The notes under the pieces: generated by a model | Seen by the model: only the letters and a program-made list of their open reading frames with translations | Databases searched by the model: none | What the model was told of the DNA's origin: nothing | In this document: piece by piece, positions 33,701 to 42,214 of the stretch | Numbering within the stretch: position 1 is the first letter of the stretch | How the letters are laid out: every line of letters starts with the position of its first letter | Assembly: GCA_000437915.1 (NCBI GenBank) | Contig: FR900999.1 | Location: 36,368-100,367, forward strand | DNA: 64,000 bases | From: Subdoligranulum sp. CAG:314 | GTDB lineage: Bacteria; Bacillota; Clostridia; Christensenellales; CAG-314 | Direction: 5' to 3' | Translations under genes and position numbers: made by a program

Positions 33701-34160
33701 GGGCAGACCGGTGCAAAAGACGCTCAACACGACGGTCGAGGCGGACGCGGACGCGTATGTTCCCGACGACTATATCGACAAGGACAACAGAATGACGCTT
33801 TATCAGCGGCTTGCCGAGCTTACGGGCAAGGAGGAGGCGGACAGGCTTGCGGACGAGCTGAGGGAAATTTACGGAGAGCCGCCGCAGGAGGTTAAAAATC
33901 TGCTGGAAATAGCGTTAATCAAGAGACTTGCCTCCAAAGCCGGCTTTGAACGCGTCAGGGTGGACAAAAAAGGCGCGGAGCTGGATTTTGCCGACAAAAA
34001 GTATCTTGACAACCCCGCGCTGTTTGCCGAAATGGAGCGCCGCAAAAACACGTGCAGGCTGGATGCAAGCAAAAAATTGTCCGTACAAATCGGCTTCGAC
34101 GGCAAAAACGCGTCCGCAAATCTGCACAGTCTTGAAAATTTCTTGCTGGCTTTGAGCTGA
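30729..34160 (+). CDS. mfd: Transcription-repair coupling factor
   Basis: This 1143-residue protein is full length for Mfd. It has UvrB-homologous N-terminal domains, the RNA-polymerase-interacting CarD-like domain (LEKGDYAVHEVHGIGLCDG near 480), Walker A GDVGFGKT near 632, the DEEQRFGV box near 732 and the C-terminal TRCF domain (LYQRLAELTGKEEADRL). It pushes stalled RNA polymerase off lesions and recruits UvrA. The start at ATG 30729 lies inside pth; the longer frame from 30651 is only the pth overlap. Confidence 0.97.
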   Translation: MLNRLNKLSRYPAYKEILDCLRSGKRTAAFGVCKYEKFFVAGGLDGFPVYVAPDFVSAQEALRCLNDLTGGGFVYIPYNEDTLLFRQGTGRLRLEINSALDKILSGARGAVLAADALAARYPDRNAFERGRRTLKKGDTVSVSFLARFLSENGFRRVSAVEKAGEFSIKGDIADIFTPDYDSPVRLDFFDDEIESIKLVDKETFRSGEELDGVSLYPLFSVPRGEEQKSVAKSLVDSSAKQKLSADARARQGALLDEMLPSLENGTADNGWLMPFFPCSDLSEFLPQNAVMVWDEPKMLSDKLNRTYDEFFMRIANLLAVGEILPEHTAQLVPREKVFDNFLSFSQLALMSIAGSDTFFNPTAAVSLKSTPLFNYKFNIRQLGEDIKRWKLNGYKVGVFCDDLARGQRLAEALGEADCQVTVSSKEPDELGENTVIAARLARGFVSHSNKIALVGGDDVFSKPVGQNARKLAKKRDKVFLSLEKGDYAVHEVHGIGLCDGVHTLTGSFGTKDFIKLLFRDGEAVYVPVENTDMLSKYGGGESAPRLSRLGGAEFEKVKAKVKSNLKEMAIDLLKLYAARRNSRGFAYKTDEYLDEEFAAAFPFTETDDQLKCIEEIDADLKSTRIMDRLLVGDVGFGKTEVAMRAAFKVVSNGFQAAFLAPTTILAEQHYNTLKQRMEHFDVKVACLNRFRTAAEQKKIIKELSEGKIDIAVGTHRLLSKDVRFKNLGLLVLDEEQRFGVEDKEKLKVIKTGVDVLTMSATPIPRTLHMALTGMRDISTIATPPKERVAVESYVTAQSDALIRDIILREFNRQGQVFLVYNRVETIDLFAARLKNLVPEVKIAVAHGQMNEVALENNIYKFSRGLFDVLVCSTIIENGIDMPNANTLVVCDADRLGLSQLYQLRGRVGRGSRLAFAYFLYRDGKILSETAYKRLCGIAEYSELGSGFKIAMKDLEIRGAGNVLGREQHGHMQKVGYDMYVKLLNEAVGEIEGRPVQKTLNTTVEADADAYVPDDYIDKDNRMTLYQRLAELTGKEEADRLADELREIYGEPPQEVKNLLEIALIKRLASKAGFERVRVDKKGAELDFADKKYLDNPALFAEMERRKNTCRLDASKKLSVQIGFDGKNASANLHSLENFLLALS

Positions 34161-34176
34161 AATTGTTTTAATACAC

Positions 34177-34230
34177 TTGCAAGAAACGAAAAAGTCCTGT
34201 ATAATGTTTTGGTATATGGGGACATATACC
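34177..34230 (+). promoter_or_regulatory. prsA promoter and 5' mRNA hairpin
   Basis: TTGCAA (34177-34182), a 17-bp spacer and TATAAT (34200-34205). The predicted transcript begins with a perfect hairpin, GGTATATG-GGGA-CATATACC (34211-34230). A small CCTTTG/CAAAGG stem follows. Confidence 0.65.
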
Positions 34231-34268
34231 TTTGCCAAAGGGTAAAAAAGAATTTCGGAGAACATGAA

Positions 34269-36077
34269 ATGACTAAAAAAATTACTCGCTTATTCTGCAT
34301 CGTTTTAGCGCTGGCGCTTGTCTGCACCTTTGTCGCGGGCTGCTCCATGTTTCAGACAAACGCCGACCGTTACAGAGAAAAGACCGCTTTTAAGGTAGGG
34401 GAGCAGACGGTTACCGTCGGAGCCCTCGAGGACTTTATAAACACGAATATGGCAAGCTATCTCAATCAGGGCTACGACGCTCAGTCTGTTTGGGACGCGC
34501 TCATGCCGCAGTTTATCATGAACTACGTGCTGGTGGACATGCTTAAAGAGGATTTGCCGTGGCCCAAGGTCACGCAGACGCATTCCGCCGCTTCCGATTA
34601 TCCCGATTCGGAATTTCTGAAAAACGAGAACGACATGGAGTTCATCATGAAAACCGTCAAAAACTCGCTTTATCAGTCGCTGGATTCGCTTGTGGAAACG
34701 GAGCTTAACAACAAATACGAGCTGAACGCCGCTGAGGAGGAAGAGGAGCGCAAGGAAAACGTAATCCCCGAGGACGAGCTGAATCTGCCCTTGGGCGGGC
34801 TTACCCTCAACGACTATGACGACGACATCGAGGGGCTTGACGAGGATTTGGCAAAATACAGAGCGGACGACGAGCTGACTGTGGACAGCATACTCAACGG
34901 CTACAAATTCGAAGACGAAAACGACCCTCTTTTGCTTGACGCTTTGGCAAAAGTAAACGACAGAATAGCGCGCAACGAGGACGCTTCCGACGACGAAAAG
35001 GTCGCGTTTACCGCAAAGGAATACATGACGGCGCAGAAAGCGGCTTTCAATTCGCTTACGCGTTCCGTGGAACAAAATTATTACGGTTGGTCTTTGGCGC
35101 AATTTATCGACTATCAGATAAAGAGCACCGTTTTCAACCGTCTTGCGCAGGAGTACACCATGGTGTACTACGAGGGTATTGAAACCGAGGGGGAAGGTCA
35201 GCAGCTTATTCTTTCCAAACTTGTGGAAAAATACGAAAACCTTAAAGCCGCGCAGGAGGAGGATTTCAGACTCCATCCCACCAAGTTCGAAACCTTTGTG
35301 ACCTCTCTTTCGGACACGAGCTTTATCTATACCGTGCCCGCGCAGTACGAAAACGAGTATGCTTTCGTCAAAAATCTGCTCATATCTTTCAGCGACGAGC
35401 AGAAAGCCGTGCTGGAACATTACGGAAACGTATACGGAAAAAACAGCGAAACTTATCTTGCAAAGCGGGACGAGCTTGCGACTCAAATCAAAGCTACGGA
35501 TTTTAAGAGCGAAAAGGACGAGGACGGAGAGTACGCCAAGCTCGAAAACATCTTTACCATATCGGAAGGAGAGGTTACTTTTGCAGACAGCGTGCTCAAA
35601 ACGGCTCTCGAAGCCGTGAGCAAGCCGCAGGATTTTGCGGCGCTGATAGACCGTTACAACGAGGACCCCGGCGCGCAGGGTGCTACCTATGATTATGTGG
35701 TAAAGGTCAAGGAGCCCGACGCGGCAGGCACGCAGGACAGCTGGGTAGCCGAGTTTTCCGCCGCCTCGCGCGCGGCGATAGCCGAAGGTCAGGGGAGCTA
35801 CAAAATCGCGGTGACCGATTACGGCGTGCACATCGTCTATTTCACCGATTACGTCAAGGCGGAAACCTTCGACTTTGCAAACGACAGATACACGCAGGGT
35901 ACTGCCGCGTACAGATTTTTCAAAACCTATTACGACGCGGTCAAGGCTACGGTTTACAACGATATAATGCAGTCGCGTTACGACAGCTATTTTGACCAAA
36001 ACAAAATTTCGGTTGAAAACAAAAATATCAAAAATTTGCTAAAACAGCTTGGCGTGGAGCTGAAATGGCAGCTTTGA
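34269..36077 (+). CDS. prsA: PrsA/SurA-like foldase lipoprotein (parvulin family)
   Basis: This 602-residue protein has a lipoprotein signal with lipobox VAGC at about residue 23 and then an N-terminal SurA-like helical region. Long acidic helical stretches (residues 90-300) follow, and a C-terminal parvulin-like domain (FTISEGEVTF, DYGVHIVYFTDYV). It is larger than B. subtilis PrsA (292) because of the central insertion. It likely assists folding of exported proteins outside the membrane. I start at ATG 34269 behind GGAG. Its place between mfd and spoVT is common in Clostridia. Confidence 0.82.
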   Translation: MTKKITRLFCIVLALALVCTFVAGCSMFQTNADRYREKTAFKVGEQTVTVGALEDFINTNMASYLNQGYDAQSVWDALMPQFIMNYVLVDMLKEDLPWPKVTQTHSAASDYPDSEFLKNENDMEFIMKTVKNSLYQSLDSLVETELNNKYELNAAEEEEERKENVIPEDELNLPLGGLTLNDYDDDIEGLDEDLAKYRADDELTVDSILNGYKFEDENDPLLLDALAKVNDRIARNEDASDDEKVAFTAKEYMTAQKAAFNSLTRSVEQNYYGWSLAQFIDYQIKSTVFNRLAQEYTMVYYEGIETEGEGQQLILSKLVEKYENLKAAQEEDFRLHPTKFETFVTSLSDTSFIYTVPAQYENEYAFVKNLLISFSDEQKAVLEHYGNVYGKNSETYLAKRDELATQIKATDFKSEKDEDGEYAKLENIFTISEGEVTFADSVLKTALEAVSKPQDFAALIDRYNEDPGAQGATYDYVVKVKEPDAAGTQDSWVAEFSAASRAAIAEGQGSYKIAVTDYGVHIVYFTDYVKAETFDFANDRYTQGTAAYRFFKTYYDAVKATVYNDIMQSRYDSYFDQNKISVENKNIKNLLKQLGVELKWQL

Positions 36078-36085
36078 AAAACAAG

Positions 36086-36116
36086 GAGTCGCTTGACGGC
36101 TCCTTTCTTTTTAAAA
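36086..36116 (+). terminator. Terminator after prsA
   Basis: AGGAG-TCG and CGG-CTCCT arms around CTTGA, followed by TTCTTTTT. Confidence 0.6.
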
Positions 36117-36197
36117 ATTTTTTGACATACGCATAAAATTCTCAAACAGTCAAACACTAATTTTGCTGACAGAGATTCAGGAAAACAAGAGGTGTTT

Positions 36198-36692
36198 ATG
36201 TCGCTTGGAATCACACGCAAAATCGACGAGCTTGGTCGCATCGTCGTGCCCAAGGAGCTTAGAAATACGATGAACCTCAAAGAGGGTAGTCTGATGGAAA
36301 TCACTGCCAACGAGGACAGTATTGTCATGAAAAAGCTTTCTCCTTTGGACAGAGGCAGAGAGTTTGCCGCGCTGATTGCGGACACGCTTTCAAGGCAAAC
36401 GGACGGAGCTATGGTTTACGTCGTCAGCGACGACGAAATCGTTGCAAAATGCGGCAAAGGCAGCAGGGATTTGGACGAGATTCCCGAAGCGGTTAAACAC
36501 CACATCGACAAGCACCGTTATTCGGGCGGCACCGTCGTTGCAGGCACGGGAGACAACGCCGCCGAGTTTGTCGTAACGCCCATTTCGGCGGACGGCGAGC
36601 TTTACGGACATCTTGTCACAACGCGGAATTTCTCTCTTTCGGGAGAGTTGAGTAAATTCGCGGCTGCTTTGTTTTCCACTTATCTCGGTTAG
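36198..36692 (+). CDS. spoVT: Stage V sporulation regulator SpoVT
   Basis: This 164-residue protein has an AbrB-type swapped-hairpin DNA-binding domain (GITRKIDELGRIVVPKELRN) and a C-terminal GAF-like domain, the layout of SpoVT. It modulates forespore sigma-G genes in Bacillus and late sporulation in Clostridium. I start at ATG 36198; the in-frame GTG at 36192 lies in the AGAGGTG ribosome-binding site. The stop is TAG, with TAA twenty codons later in frame. It sits upstream of yabM, as in Bacillus. Confidence 0.93.
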   Translation: MSLGITRKIDELGRIVVPKELRNTMNLKEGSLMEITANEDSIVMKKLSPLDRGREFAALIADTLSRQTDGAMVYVVSDDEIVAKCGKGSRDLDEIPEAVKHHIDKHRYSGGTVVAGTGDNAAEFVVTPISADGELYGHLVTTRNFSLSGELSKFAAALFSTYLG

Positions 36693-36701
36693 CGCTTTAT
36701 G

Positions 36702-36725
36702 ACGCGGGCGCTTTCGCGCCCGCGT
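36702..36725 (+). repeat. GC-rich hairpin after spoVT
   Basis: ACGCGGGCGC (36702-36711) pairs perfectly with GCGCCCGCGT (36716-36725). No T-run follows, so it is a possible processing or weak termination element. Confidence 0.5.
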
Positions 36726-36800
36726 AGGTTTCCCGAAGGGTTTTATTTGTTTTAAAATAGTCAATACTTAAAGTCGGTACATATATTGCGGGAGAATTTT

Positions 36801-36830
36801 TTGACAACTAAAGACGAGCTCTCTCAATAT
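36801..36830 (+). promoter_or_regulatory. Promoter-like element immediately before a terminator
   Basis: TTGACA (36801-36806), 18 bp, then CAATAT (36825-36830). Any transcript would enter the terminator at 36839 almost at once. Confidence 0.35.
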
Positions 36831-36838
36831 ATTGACAA

Positions 36839-36869
36839 AACCTCTTCCCCGTCGGGGAAGAGGTTTTTT
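36839..36869 (+). terminator. Strong terminator upstream of yabM
   Basis: AACCTCTTCCCC (36839-36850) pairs with GGGGAAGAGGTT (36854-36865) around GTC; T6 follows. Confidence 0.85.
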
Positions 36870-36931
36870 GATTTTTGTCAATCCGCGTTTTTTTCGTGCA
36901 AATACCGCAAAAAACTACATATACTAATCTT

Positions 36932-38524
36932 ATGAAAAAGGGGACAAGAAGAAACAGTTTTCTGCTGGGTGCGGTGGTGCTTTCCGCAGGCGGTTTTATC
37001 GCCAAAATTCTGGGCGCGGTGTACCGCATACCGCTTACCAATATGCTGGGCAGCTACGGAATGGGGCTTTATCAGCTTGTATTTCCGATGTATTCTTTGG
37101 TGCTGACTTTAAGCGGAGTCGGTTTTTCCATGGCGGTAAGCAAAATGGTCGCCGCCCGCATGGAGCAGGAAAAAACAATTGAAGCAAAGCGCGTTTTTAC
37201 GAGCGCGCTGATTATTCTTTTCATACTCGGGGTGCTCAACTCTCTTATACTTTTGTTGGGAGGAGACCTGATTGCCAAAATTCAGGGCAACGCCAATCTA
37301 GGAGTTCTTTACAGGCTGATAAGTCCTTCCGTATTGCTTGTGTGTCTTGTAAGCGCGTTCAAGGGATATTTTCAGGGCAAAATGAACATGGCGCCCACCG
37401 CGCTGTCGCAGATTTGCGAACAGGTAATAAAGCTGGCTGCGGGGCTTTATCTCGCGTATCTTTTCATGCCCGACATAGAAAAGGCGGTGGGAGGCGCTGT
37501 TTTTGCCGTAACCTTGTCGGAGGGAGTAGCTCTGGCTGTTTTCGCCGTTATTTATTTTTTCGACGCGAGGAAAGAAAAAAAGGCGCTTCCTCTGAAAAAA
37601 ACTGCGGAACAGCCCGCGGATTACAAGCCCTTGATGAAGGAGTTGACGTCCATTGCCCTTCCTCTGACTCTCGGCGGACTTATAATGCCCGTTTCTCAGC
37701 TTATCGACAGCGCGCTGGTGCTTAATCTCGTCAAAGCGGGCGACGCGACCACTCTTTACGGAATATGGAGCGGTCCCGTTCACTCTCTCCTTGGTCTGCC
37801 CGTGGTGCTTGTCGGAGGAGTCGCGGCGGCGGTCCTGCCCGCAATCAGCAGAGCGCACGTGTCGGGAAACAAACCGCTTATGGACGCAAACATAAATTCG
37901 GCTCTTAAACTTACAAACGTAATCGCCCTTCCGTGCGTGCTGGGTTTCGCCTGTCTGAGCAGGCAGATTGTGCGGCTGCTTTATTCCGCCCTTCCCGAAG
38001 CCGATTTGAGTCTTGCCGGCAGTCTGCTGGCTCTTTCTTCGGTGAGCATATTGTTTTTGGCGCTGTCAGGCACGTGCACGTCGATAATGCAGGGAACGGG
38101 AAAAATCTATTATCCTCTCATGTTTCTCGGAATTTCCTGTATCGTCAAAATCGCGCTGAATTTAATTTTGATGCCCTTAGAACAAATTAACATTTATGCG
38201 TTTGCAATTTCCACGACAATATGTTATCTTTTAAGTGCCGCTCTGGGACTGAGATTTATCACGCGCAGACAAAACGTCAAAATCGACGTGATGCAGACAT
38301 TTTTCAAGCCACTTGCGTGTACGCTTGCGATGACGGTGACGCTGCTGCTGTTTTCGGTTTTCGCGTCGGACTTTGTCAACACGACTTTGGGCACGGTGAC
38401 AGCCATTCTTGCGGGCGGCACAGTATACGCCGCGATGATTGTGCTGCTTAAAGTTTTCGGAAGCGTGAACAAGGTTTACGGCAGGATAAAGGCGCGGCTT
38501 ACCGGGAGAACAAATGAAAATTGA
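36932..38524 (+). CDS. Polysaccharide flippase (SpoVB/YabM family)
   Basis: This 530-residue MOP-superfamily membrane protein has about fourteen helices and begins RRNSFLLGAVVLSAGGFIAK. YRIPLTNMLGSYGMGLYQLV, the SpoVB/YabM signature, follows. It probably flips lipid-linked cell-wall or spore-cortex precursors. I start at ATG 36932; an earlier in-frame ATG at 36875 lies upstream of the probable -10 (TATACT, 36920-36925), which is only 6 nt from the ATG. No ribosome-binding site is present, so the mRNA looks leaderless. It overlaps mazG by 11 nt. Confidence 0.9.
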   Translation: MKKGTRRNSFLLGAVVLSAGGFIAKILGAVYRIPLTNMLGSYGMGLYQLVFPMYSLVLTLSGVGFSMAVSKMVAARMEQEKTIEAKRVFTSALIILFILGVLNSLILLLGGDLIAKIQGNANLGVLYRLISPSVLLVCLVSAFKGYFQGKMNMAPTALSQICEQVIKLAAGLYLAYLFMPDIEKAVGGAVFAVTLSEGVALAVFAVIYFFDARKEKKALPLKKTAEQPADYKPLMKELTSIALPLTLGGLIMPVSQLIDSALVLNLVKAGDATTLYGIWSGPVHSLLGLPVVLVGGVAAAVLPAISRAHVSGNKPLMDANINSALKLTNVIALPCVLGFACLSRQIVRLLYSALPEADLSLAGSLLALSSVSILFLALSGTCTSIMQGTGKIYYPLMFLGISCIVKIALNLILMPLEQINIYAFAISTTICYLLSAALGLRFITRRQNVKIDVMQTFFKPLACTLAMTVTLLLFSVFASDFVNTTLGTVTAILAGGTVYAAMIVLLKVFGSVNKVYGRIKARLTGRTNEN

Positions 38525-39470
38525 AGAAAATGCAGTTTTTTTAACGGTTCCTTGCGCGGACTTTTGCGAAAGTCCCTACAGATATTCAGGCTTCGACCTG
38601 AAAATCACGCCGCCCTTTGACGACAGGCTGGCGGAAGTCGCGGACAAGCTGTTCGGCAAAGCCGCAATCGTATTCGACGACGGTGGGCGGAAAATTTCCG
38701 TCGGGCAAGCCGCCGAAGCGACGCGTTGGATTTACATAAAGCAGCCCGTTTTTCTTGAAAAAAAGAGCTTTTCCTACAACGACGTGATTGAAATTTTGTC
38801 CGCGTTGCGCGGTGAAAACGGCTGTCCGTGGGACAAGGCGCAAACTCACGAAAGCATACGCTCCAACCTGATAGAGGAGGCCTACGAGCTTGTAGACGCC
38901 ATAGACCAAGGCGACAAGGACAAAATCATAGAAGAAACGGGGGACGTTCTTTTGCAGGCAGTGTTTCACATGACGATTGCAAAGGAAGAAGGCGAATTCG
39001 ATTTTTCAGACGTATATGACGCGCTGTGCAAAAAGCTGATAACAAGACATACGCACATTTTCGGCGAGGACAAGGCTCGAAGCAGCGAGGAAGCGCTTAA
39101 AAATTGGGAGAAAAACAAGCTGCGCGAAAAAAGCATAACCTCTGTGGCGCAAAACCTCAAAGAGGTGCCCAAGGGTATGCCGTCTTTGCTGCGCGCTTAC
39201 AAGGTCGTCAAACGCGCCGCTAAGGGCGGGCTGATAAGTTCCGAACGAAATTCGGCGTTTGAAGAAGCCTTAAAAAAGCTGCGGGAAACCGCGGACGTCT
39301 GTTTTGAGGGCAAGGACGCCGAAAACCTTGCGGGAGAAACGCTTTTCAATTTGGTAAACCTGCTGCGTCTTGCGGATATAGAGCCGGAAGCCGCGCTTAA
39401 CAAATTTACCGAAAAATTTGTCGAAAAAGCCGTGCAGGCAGAGGTAAGGACGCGCACGGAAAATGACTGA
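38514..39470 (+). CDS. mazG: MazG family nucleoside triphosphate pyrophosphohydrolase
   Basis: This 318-residue protein has two MazG helical domains. The first holds GCPWDKAQTHESIRSNLIEE, the EE-x-x-E metal motif (IEEAYELVDAI) and EETGDVLLQAVFH. The second is diverged. The Bacillus homologue YabN carries an N-terminal tetrapyrrole-methylase domain of about 220 residues; here only about 85 unrelated-looking residues precede MazG. It cleanses nucleotide pools by hydrolysing non-canonical NTPs. It overlaps yabM by 11 nt and dus by 8 nt. Confidence 0.92.
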   Translation: MKIEENAVFLTVPCADFCESPYRYSGFDLKITPPFDDRLAEVADKLFGKAAIVFDDGGRKISVGQAAEATRWIYIKQPVFLEKKSFSYNDVIEILSALRGENGCPWDKAQTHESIRSNLIEEAYELVDAIDQGDKDKIIEETGDVLLQAVFHMTIAKEEGEFDFSDVYDALCKKLITRHTHIFGEDKARSSEEALKNWEKNKLREKSITSVAQNLKEVPKGMPSLLRAYKVVKRAAKGGLISSERNSAFEEALKKLRETADVCFEGKDAENLAGETLFNLVNLLRLADIEPEAALNKFTEKFVEKAVQAEVRTRTEND

Positions 39471-40407
39471 AAAAGGGATTGCAAAAATACTGCCCAACGA
39501 CATGGTTTTAAGTCCGCTTGCGGGGTACACGGACGCAGGATTCAGGACGCTGGCAAAGGACTTCGGCTGCGGGCTTACCGTTACCGAAATGGTTTCGGCA
39601 AAGGGACTTGCGATGAACAACCATGTCTCGCGCGACCTGCTGTACGTTGCCGAAAAGGGCGTCGTAGCCGCTCAGCTTTTCGGAGGGGAGCCTGACGCGT
39701 TTGTCGCGGCGTTGGAAAAAAAATGCTTCGACAGATTTGAAATCATCGACATAAACATGGGCTGTCCGCAGAAAAAGATTGTAGGCAACGGCGAGGGCTG
39801 CGCGCTCATGGCGGACGTAAAGCGCGCCGAGAAAATCATACTTGCGGTAAAAAAAAGCACGGACAAGCTTGTTACCGTCAAATTCCGCAAGGGCTTCGGC
39901 AACGAAAACACGGCGGTCGAGTTTGCGAAAATGTGCGAGGGAGCGGGCGCGGACGCGATAACCGTGCACGGCAGAACTTCTAACGAGATGTTTTCGGGAC
40001 GCGCCGATTGGAGCGTAATCAAAGACGTCGTGTCGGCGGTTAAAATACCCGTATTCGCCAACGGAGACATTGCGTCGCGCGAGGATTATCTAAACGTCAA
40101 AGAAATGACGGGCTGCTTCGGTGTTTCGGTAGGGCGCGGCGCGATGGGCAAGCCCTATGTGTTTGCCGAAATTTCAGGCAACGATTTTTCCTTTGACCTC
40201 ATGTCCGCGATAAAAAAGCATTTTGAAATTTTGCTTTCGTTTATGCCCGAAAGGCTGTGCGTAAACGAAATGAAGAAACATATCTGTTGTTATCTCAAAG
40301 GCATAAAAGGCTCGCGCAAGGCAATGCCTTTGCTTCAAAGCGCGTGCACGGCGGAGGAAACGCTGCGGCTTGTTGACGAGTTTCTCTCTTTTGACGCGTC
40401 CTGCTGA
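39463..40407 (+). CDS. dus: tRNA-dihydrouridine synthase
   Basis: This 314-residue FMN enzyme has a TIM-barrel start VLSPLAGYTDAGFRTLAKDFG, the catalytic Cys segment NMGCPQKKIVGNGEGCALM, VKFRKGFG, VHGRTSNEMFSG and VFANGDIASRED. It reduces uridine in the tRNA D-loop. It overlaps the mazG end by 8 nt and closes the block that starts with pth. Confidence 0.94.
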   Translation: MTEKGIAKILPNDMVLSPLAGYTDAGFRTLAKDFGCGLTVTEMVSAKGLAMNNHVSRDLLYVAEKGVVAAQLFGGEPDAFVAALEKKCFDRFEIIDINMGCPQKKIVGNGEGCALMADVKRAEKIILAVKKSTDKLVTVKFRKGFGNENTAVEFAKMCEGAGADAITVHGRTSNEMFSGRADWSVIKDVVSAVKIPVFANGDIASREDYLNVKEMTGCFGVSVGRGAMGKPYVFAEISGNDFSFDLMSAIKKHFEILLSFMPERLCVNEMKKHICCYLKGIKGSRKAMPLLQSACTAEETLRLVDEFLSFDASC

Positions 40408-40453
40408 ATACGAAATTTGTTTTTGCGCCTTGCCGCCATCGCGTTGTTTTCGA

Positions 40454-40482
40454 TTGACAGAAAGCGTGAAAAAAGCTATTAT
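40454..40482 (+). promoter_or_regulatory. Promoter of the Na/phosphate cotransporter
   Basis: TTGACA (40454-40459) and TATTAT (40477-40482) have a 17-bp spacer; the leader is about 86 nt. Confidence 0.7.
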
Positions 40483-40575
40483 ATTACAGGTGAAAAATAT
40501 TCATGTTTTTTCGGTTGACTTGTTTCGGGGCTGTTTGCGCGCTTTCCGAAAAATCGATTGACGCACGGAGGATAA

Positions 40576-42210
40576 ATGGGCGTTTGGGAGTACGTTGAGG
40601 TTGCGATAGGCTTTCTCGCCGGTATCGGAACTTTGCTCGTGGGCATGAAAATGATGTCCGGAGGTATGGAAAGGGCGGCGGACAAGGGCTTGCGAAAGCT
40701 TTTTTCCAAGATGAGCGACAATCGGTTTGCGGGCGTGGGCGTGGGCTGCGCCGTCACCGCACTTGTGCAAAGCTCCTCGGCAACCACCGTTATGGTGGTC
40801 GGATTTGTCAACGCGGGAGTGATGACGCTTTTTCAGGCGACGTCAATAATCATGGGCGCCAACATAGGCACGACAGTCACGGCGCAAATCCTTGCGCTTC
40901 AATCCTTTTCCGTTACGGCGATTTTCACGTTGTTTGCCTTTGTGGGAGTCATGGTGCAGATGTTCGCCAAGAGCGACACGGCAAAAAACGTGGGCTTTAT
41001 GCTGGCGGGACTCGGCATAACTTTTGTGGGGCTTGCGCTTATGTCCGACTCCATGTCGGAGCTTGCAAAGGAGCCCGTCATCGTCGATTTGCTCGAAAGG
41101 TTGACCAATCCCATTCTTCTTGCCTTAATCGGCGTGGCTCTCACCGCGGTAATCCAAAGCTCGGCGGCGGTAACCGCAATACTTATCGGCATGGTGGGCA
41201 ACGGGATACTTGTCGGAGGCAGCGGCAACGGCATTTTGTTCGTAATCATGGGCACAAACGTCGGTACGTGCATGACCTCCATACTTTCTTCCATAGGAAC
41301 CAACGCCAACGCCAAGCGCGCGGCGTTTATACACTTTATGTTCAATTTTATCGGCTCGGCGGTGTTCATCGTCATTTGTCTTTGCTGGGCTGATTTCAAA
41401 GCGGTCGTCATAGACAGCTGGATACCCAATCCGCAGCAGCAGATTGCCATGTTCCATACCTTGTTCAACGTCTTTACTACGGCGTTGCTTATACCTTTTT
41501 CGAGGTCGCTTGTCAAGCTTTCTCAGTTTGTCATACGCGAAAAGAAGAGTCCTGATGAATTTTCGGTAAAATACATAGACGAGCGCATACTCCAAACGCC
41601 TGCAATAGCTCTTGCGCAGCTGATAAAGGAAATGAGCTATATGCTTGAAGTGGCGCAGCGCGCTCTCGACAAGGCTATGGATAACTTTATAAACAGAACG
41701 GAGGACGAGGAGCCCGTAAGAAAGGATTTGAGAGAAATCAATTTTCTTTCGGGGAAAGTCACCGATTATCTGATAAGGCTGTCCGAGGAGGATATGTCGC
41801 ACAACGACGAGCTGACGGTGTCTTCGCTTTACAAGGTGCTGAGCGACATTATGCGCGTGGCGGATTTTTCCAACAATATCATGCGCTATCTGAGGGTGGC
41901 GGTTGCAAACGAGCTCTACTTTTCCTCGGAGGGACTGAACGAAATTAAGGAAATGTATTCGCTTGTGGACGAGCTTTTCAAGGACGTGGATTATACCTTT
42001 GCCAACCGCACGACGCGTCTTTTGGCGAAAATAGAGGATACCGAGTCAAAGACGGACAAATTCAAGCTTCAACTTCAACAAAACCACTTGGACCGACTCA
42101 AAGGCGGAAACTGCAAGTCTGAAAGCAGCAGTCTGTACGTAAATCTTATCGGCAACATAGAGAGAGTAGCCGACCATCTCGTATATATAGCGCAAAGCGT
42201 CAAGGAGTGA
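40576..42210 (+). CDS. Na+/phosphate cotransporter with PhoU-like domain
   Basis: This 544-residue NptA/YjbB-type protein has two membrane repeats, each with the QSSSAT/QSSAAV motif (ALVQSSSATTVMVVGF and AVIQSSAAVTAILIGM). A C-terminal PhoU-like helical domain begins near residue 340. It probably imports phosphate with sodium; the PhoU part likely tunes activity. The gene directly precedes pgk (4-nt gap), so phosphate uptake may be co-expressed with lower glycolysis (inference). Confidence 0.9.
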   Translation: MGVWEYVEVAIGFLAGIGTLLVGMKMMSGGMERAADKGLRKLFSKMSDNRFAGVGVGCAVTALVQSSSATTVMVVGFVNAGVMTLFQATSIIMGANIGTTVTAQILALQSFSVTAIFTLFAFVGVMVQMFAKSDTAKNVGFMLAGLGITFVGLALMSDSMSELAKEPVIVDLLERLTNPILLALIGVALTAVIQSSAAVTAILIGMVGNGILVGGSGNGILFVIMGTNVGTCMTSILSSIGTNANAKRAAFIHFMFNFIGSAVFIVICLCWADFKAVVIDSWIPNPQQQIAMFHTLFNVFTTALLIPFSRSLVKLSQFVIREKKSPDEFSVKYIDERILQTPAIALAQLIKEMSYMLEVAQRALDKAMDNFINRTEDEEPVRKDLREINFLSGKVTDYLIRLSEEDMSHNDELTVSSLYKVLSDIMRVADFSNNIMRYLRVAVANELYFSSEGLNEIKEMYSLVDELFKDVDYTFANRTTRLLAKIEDTESKTDKFKLQLQQNHLDRLKGGNCKSESSSLYVNLIGNIERVADHLVYIAQSVKE

Positions 42211-42214
42211 AAAA

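Noticed and set aside
34305..35999. 564-codon open frame on the minus strand opposite prsA
   Set aside because: It mirrors the codon bias of prsA, has no ribosome-binding site or recognisable domain, and prsA has a lipoprotein signal and family match.
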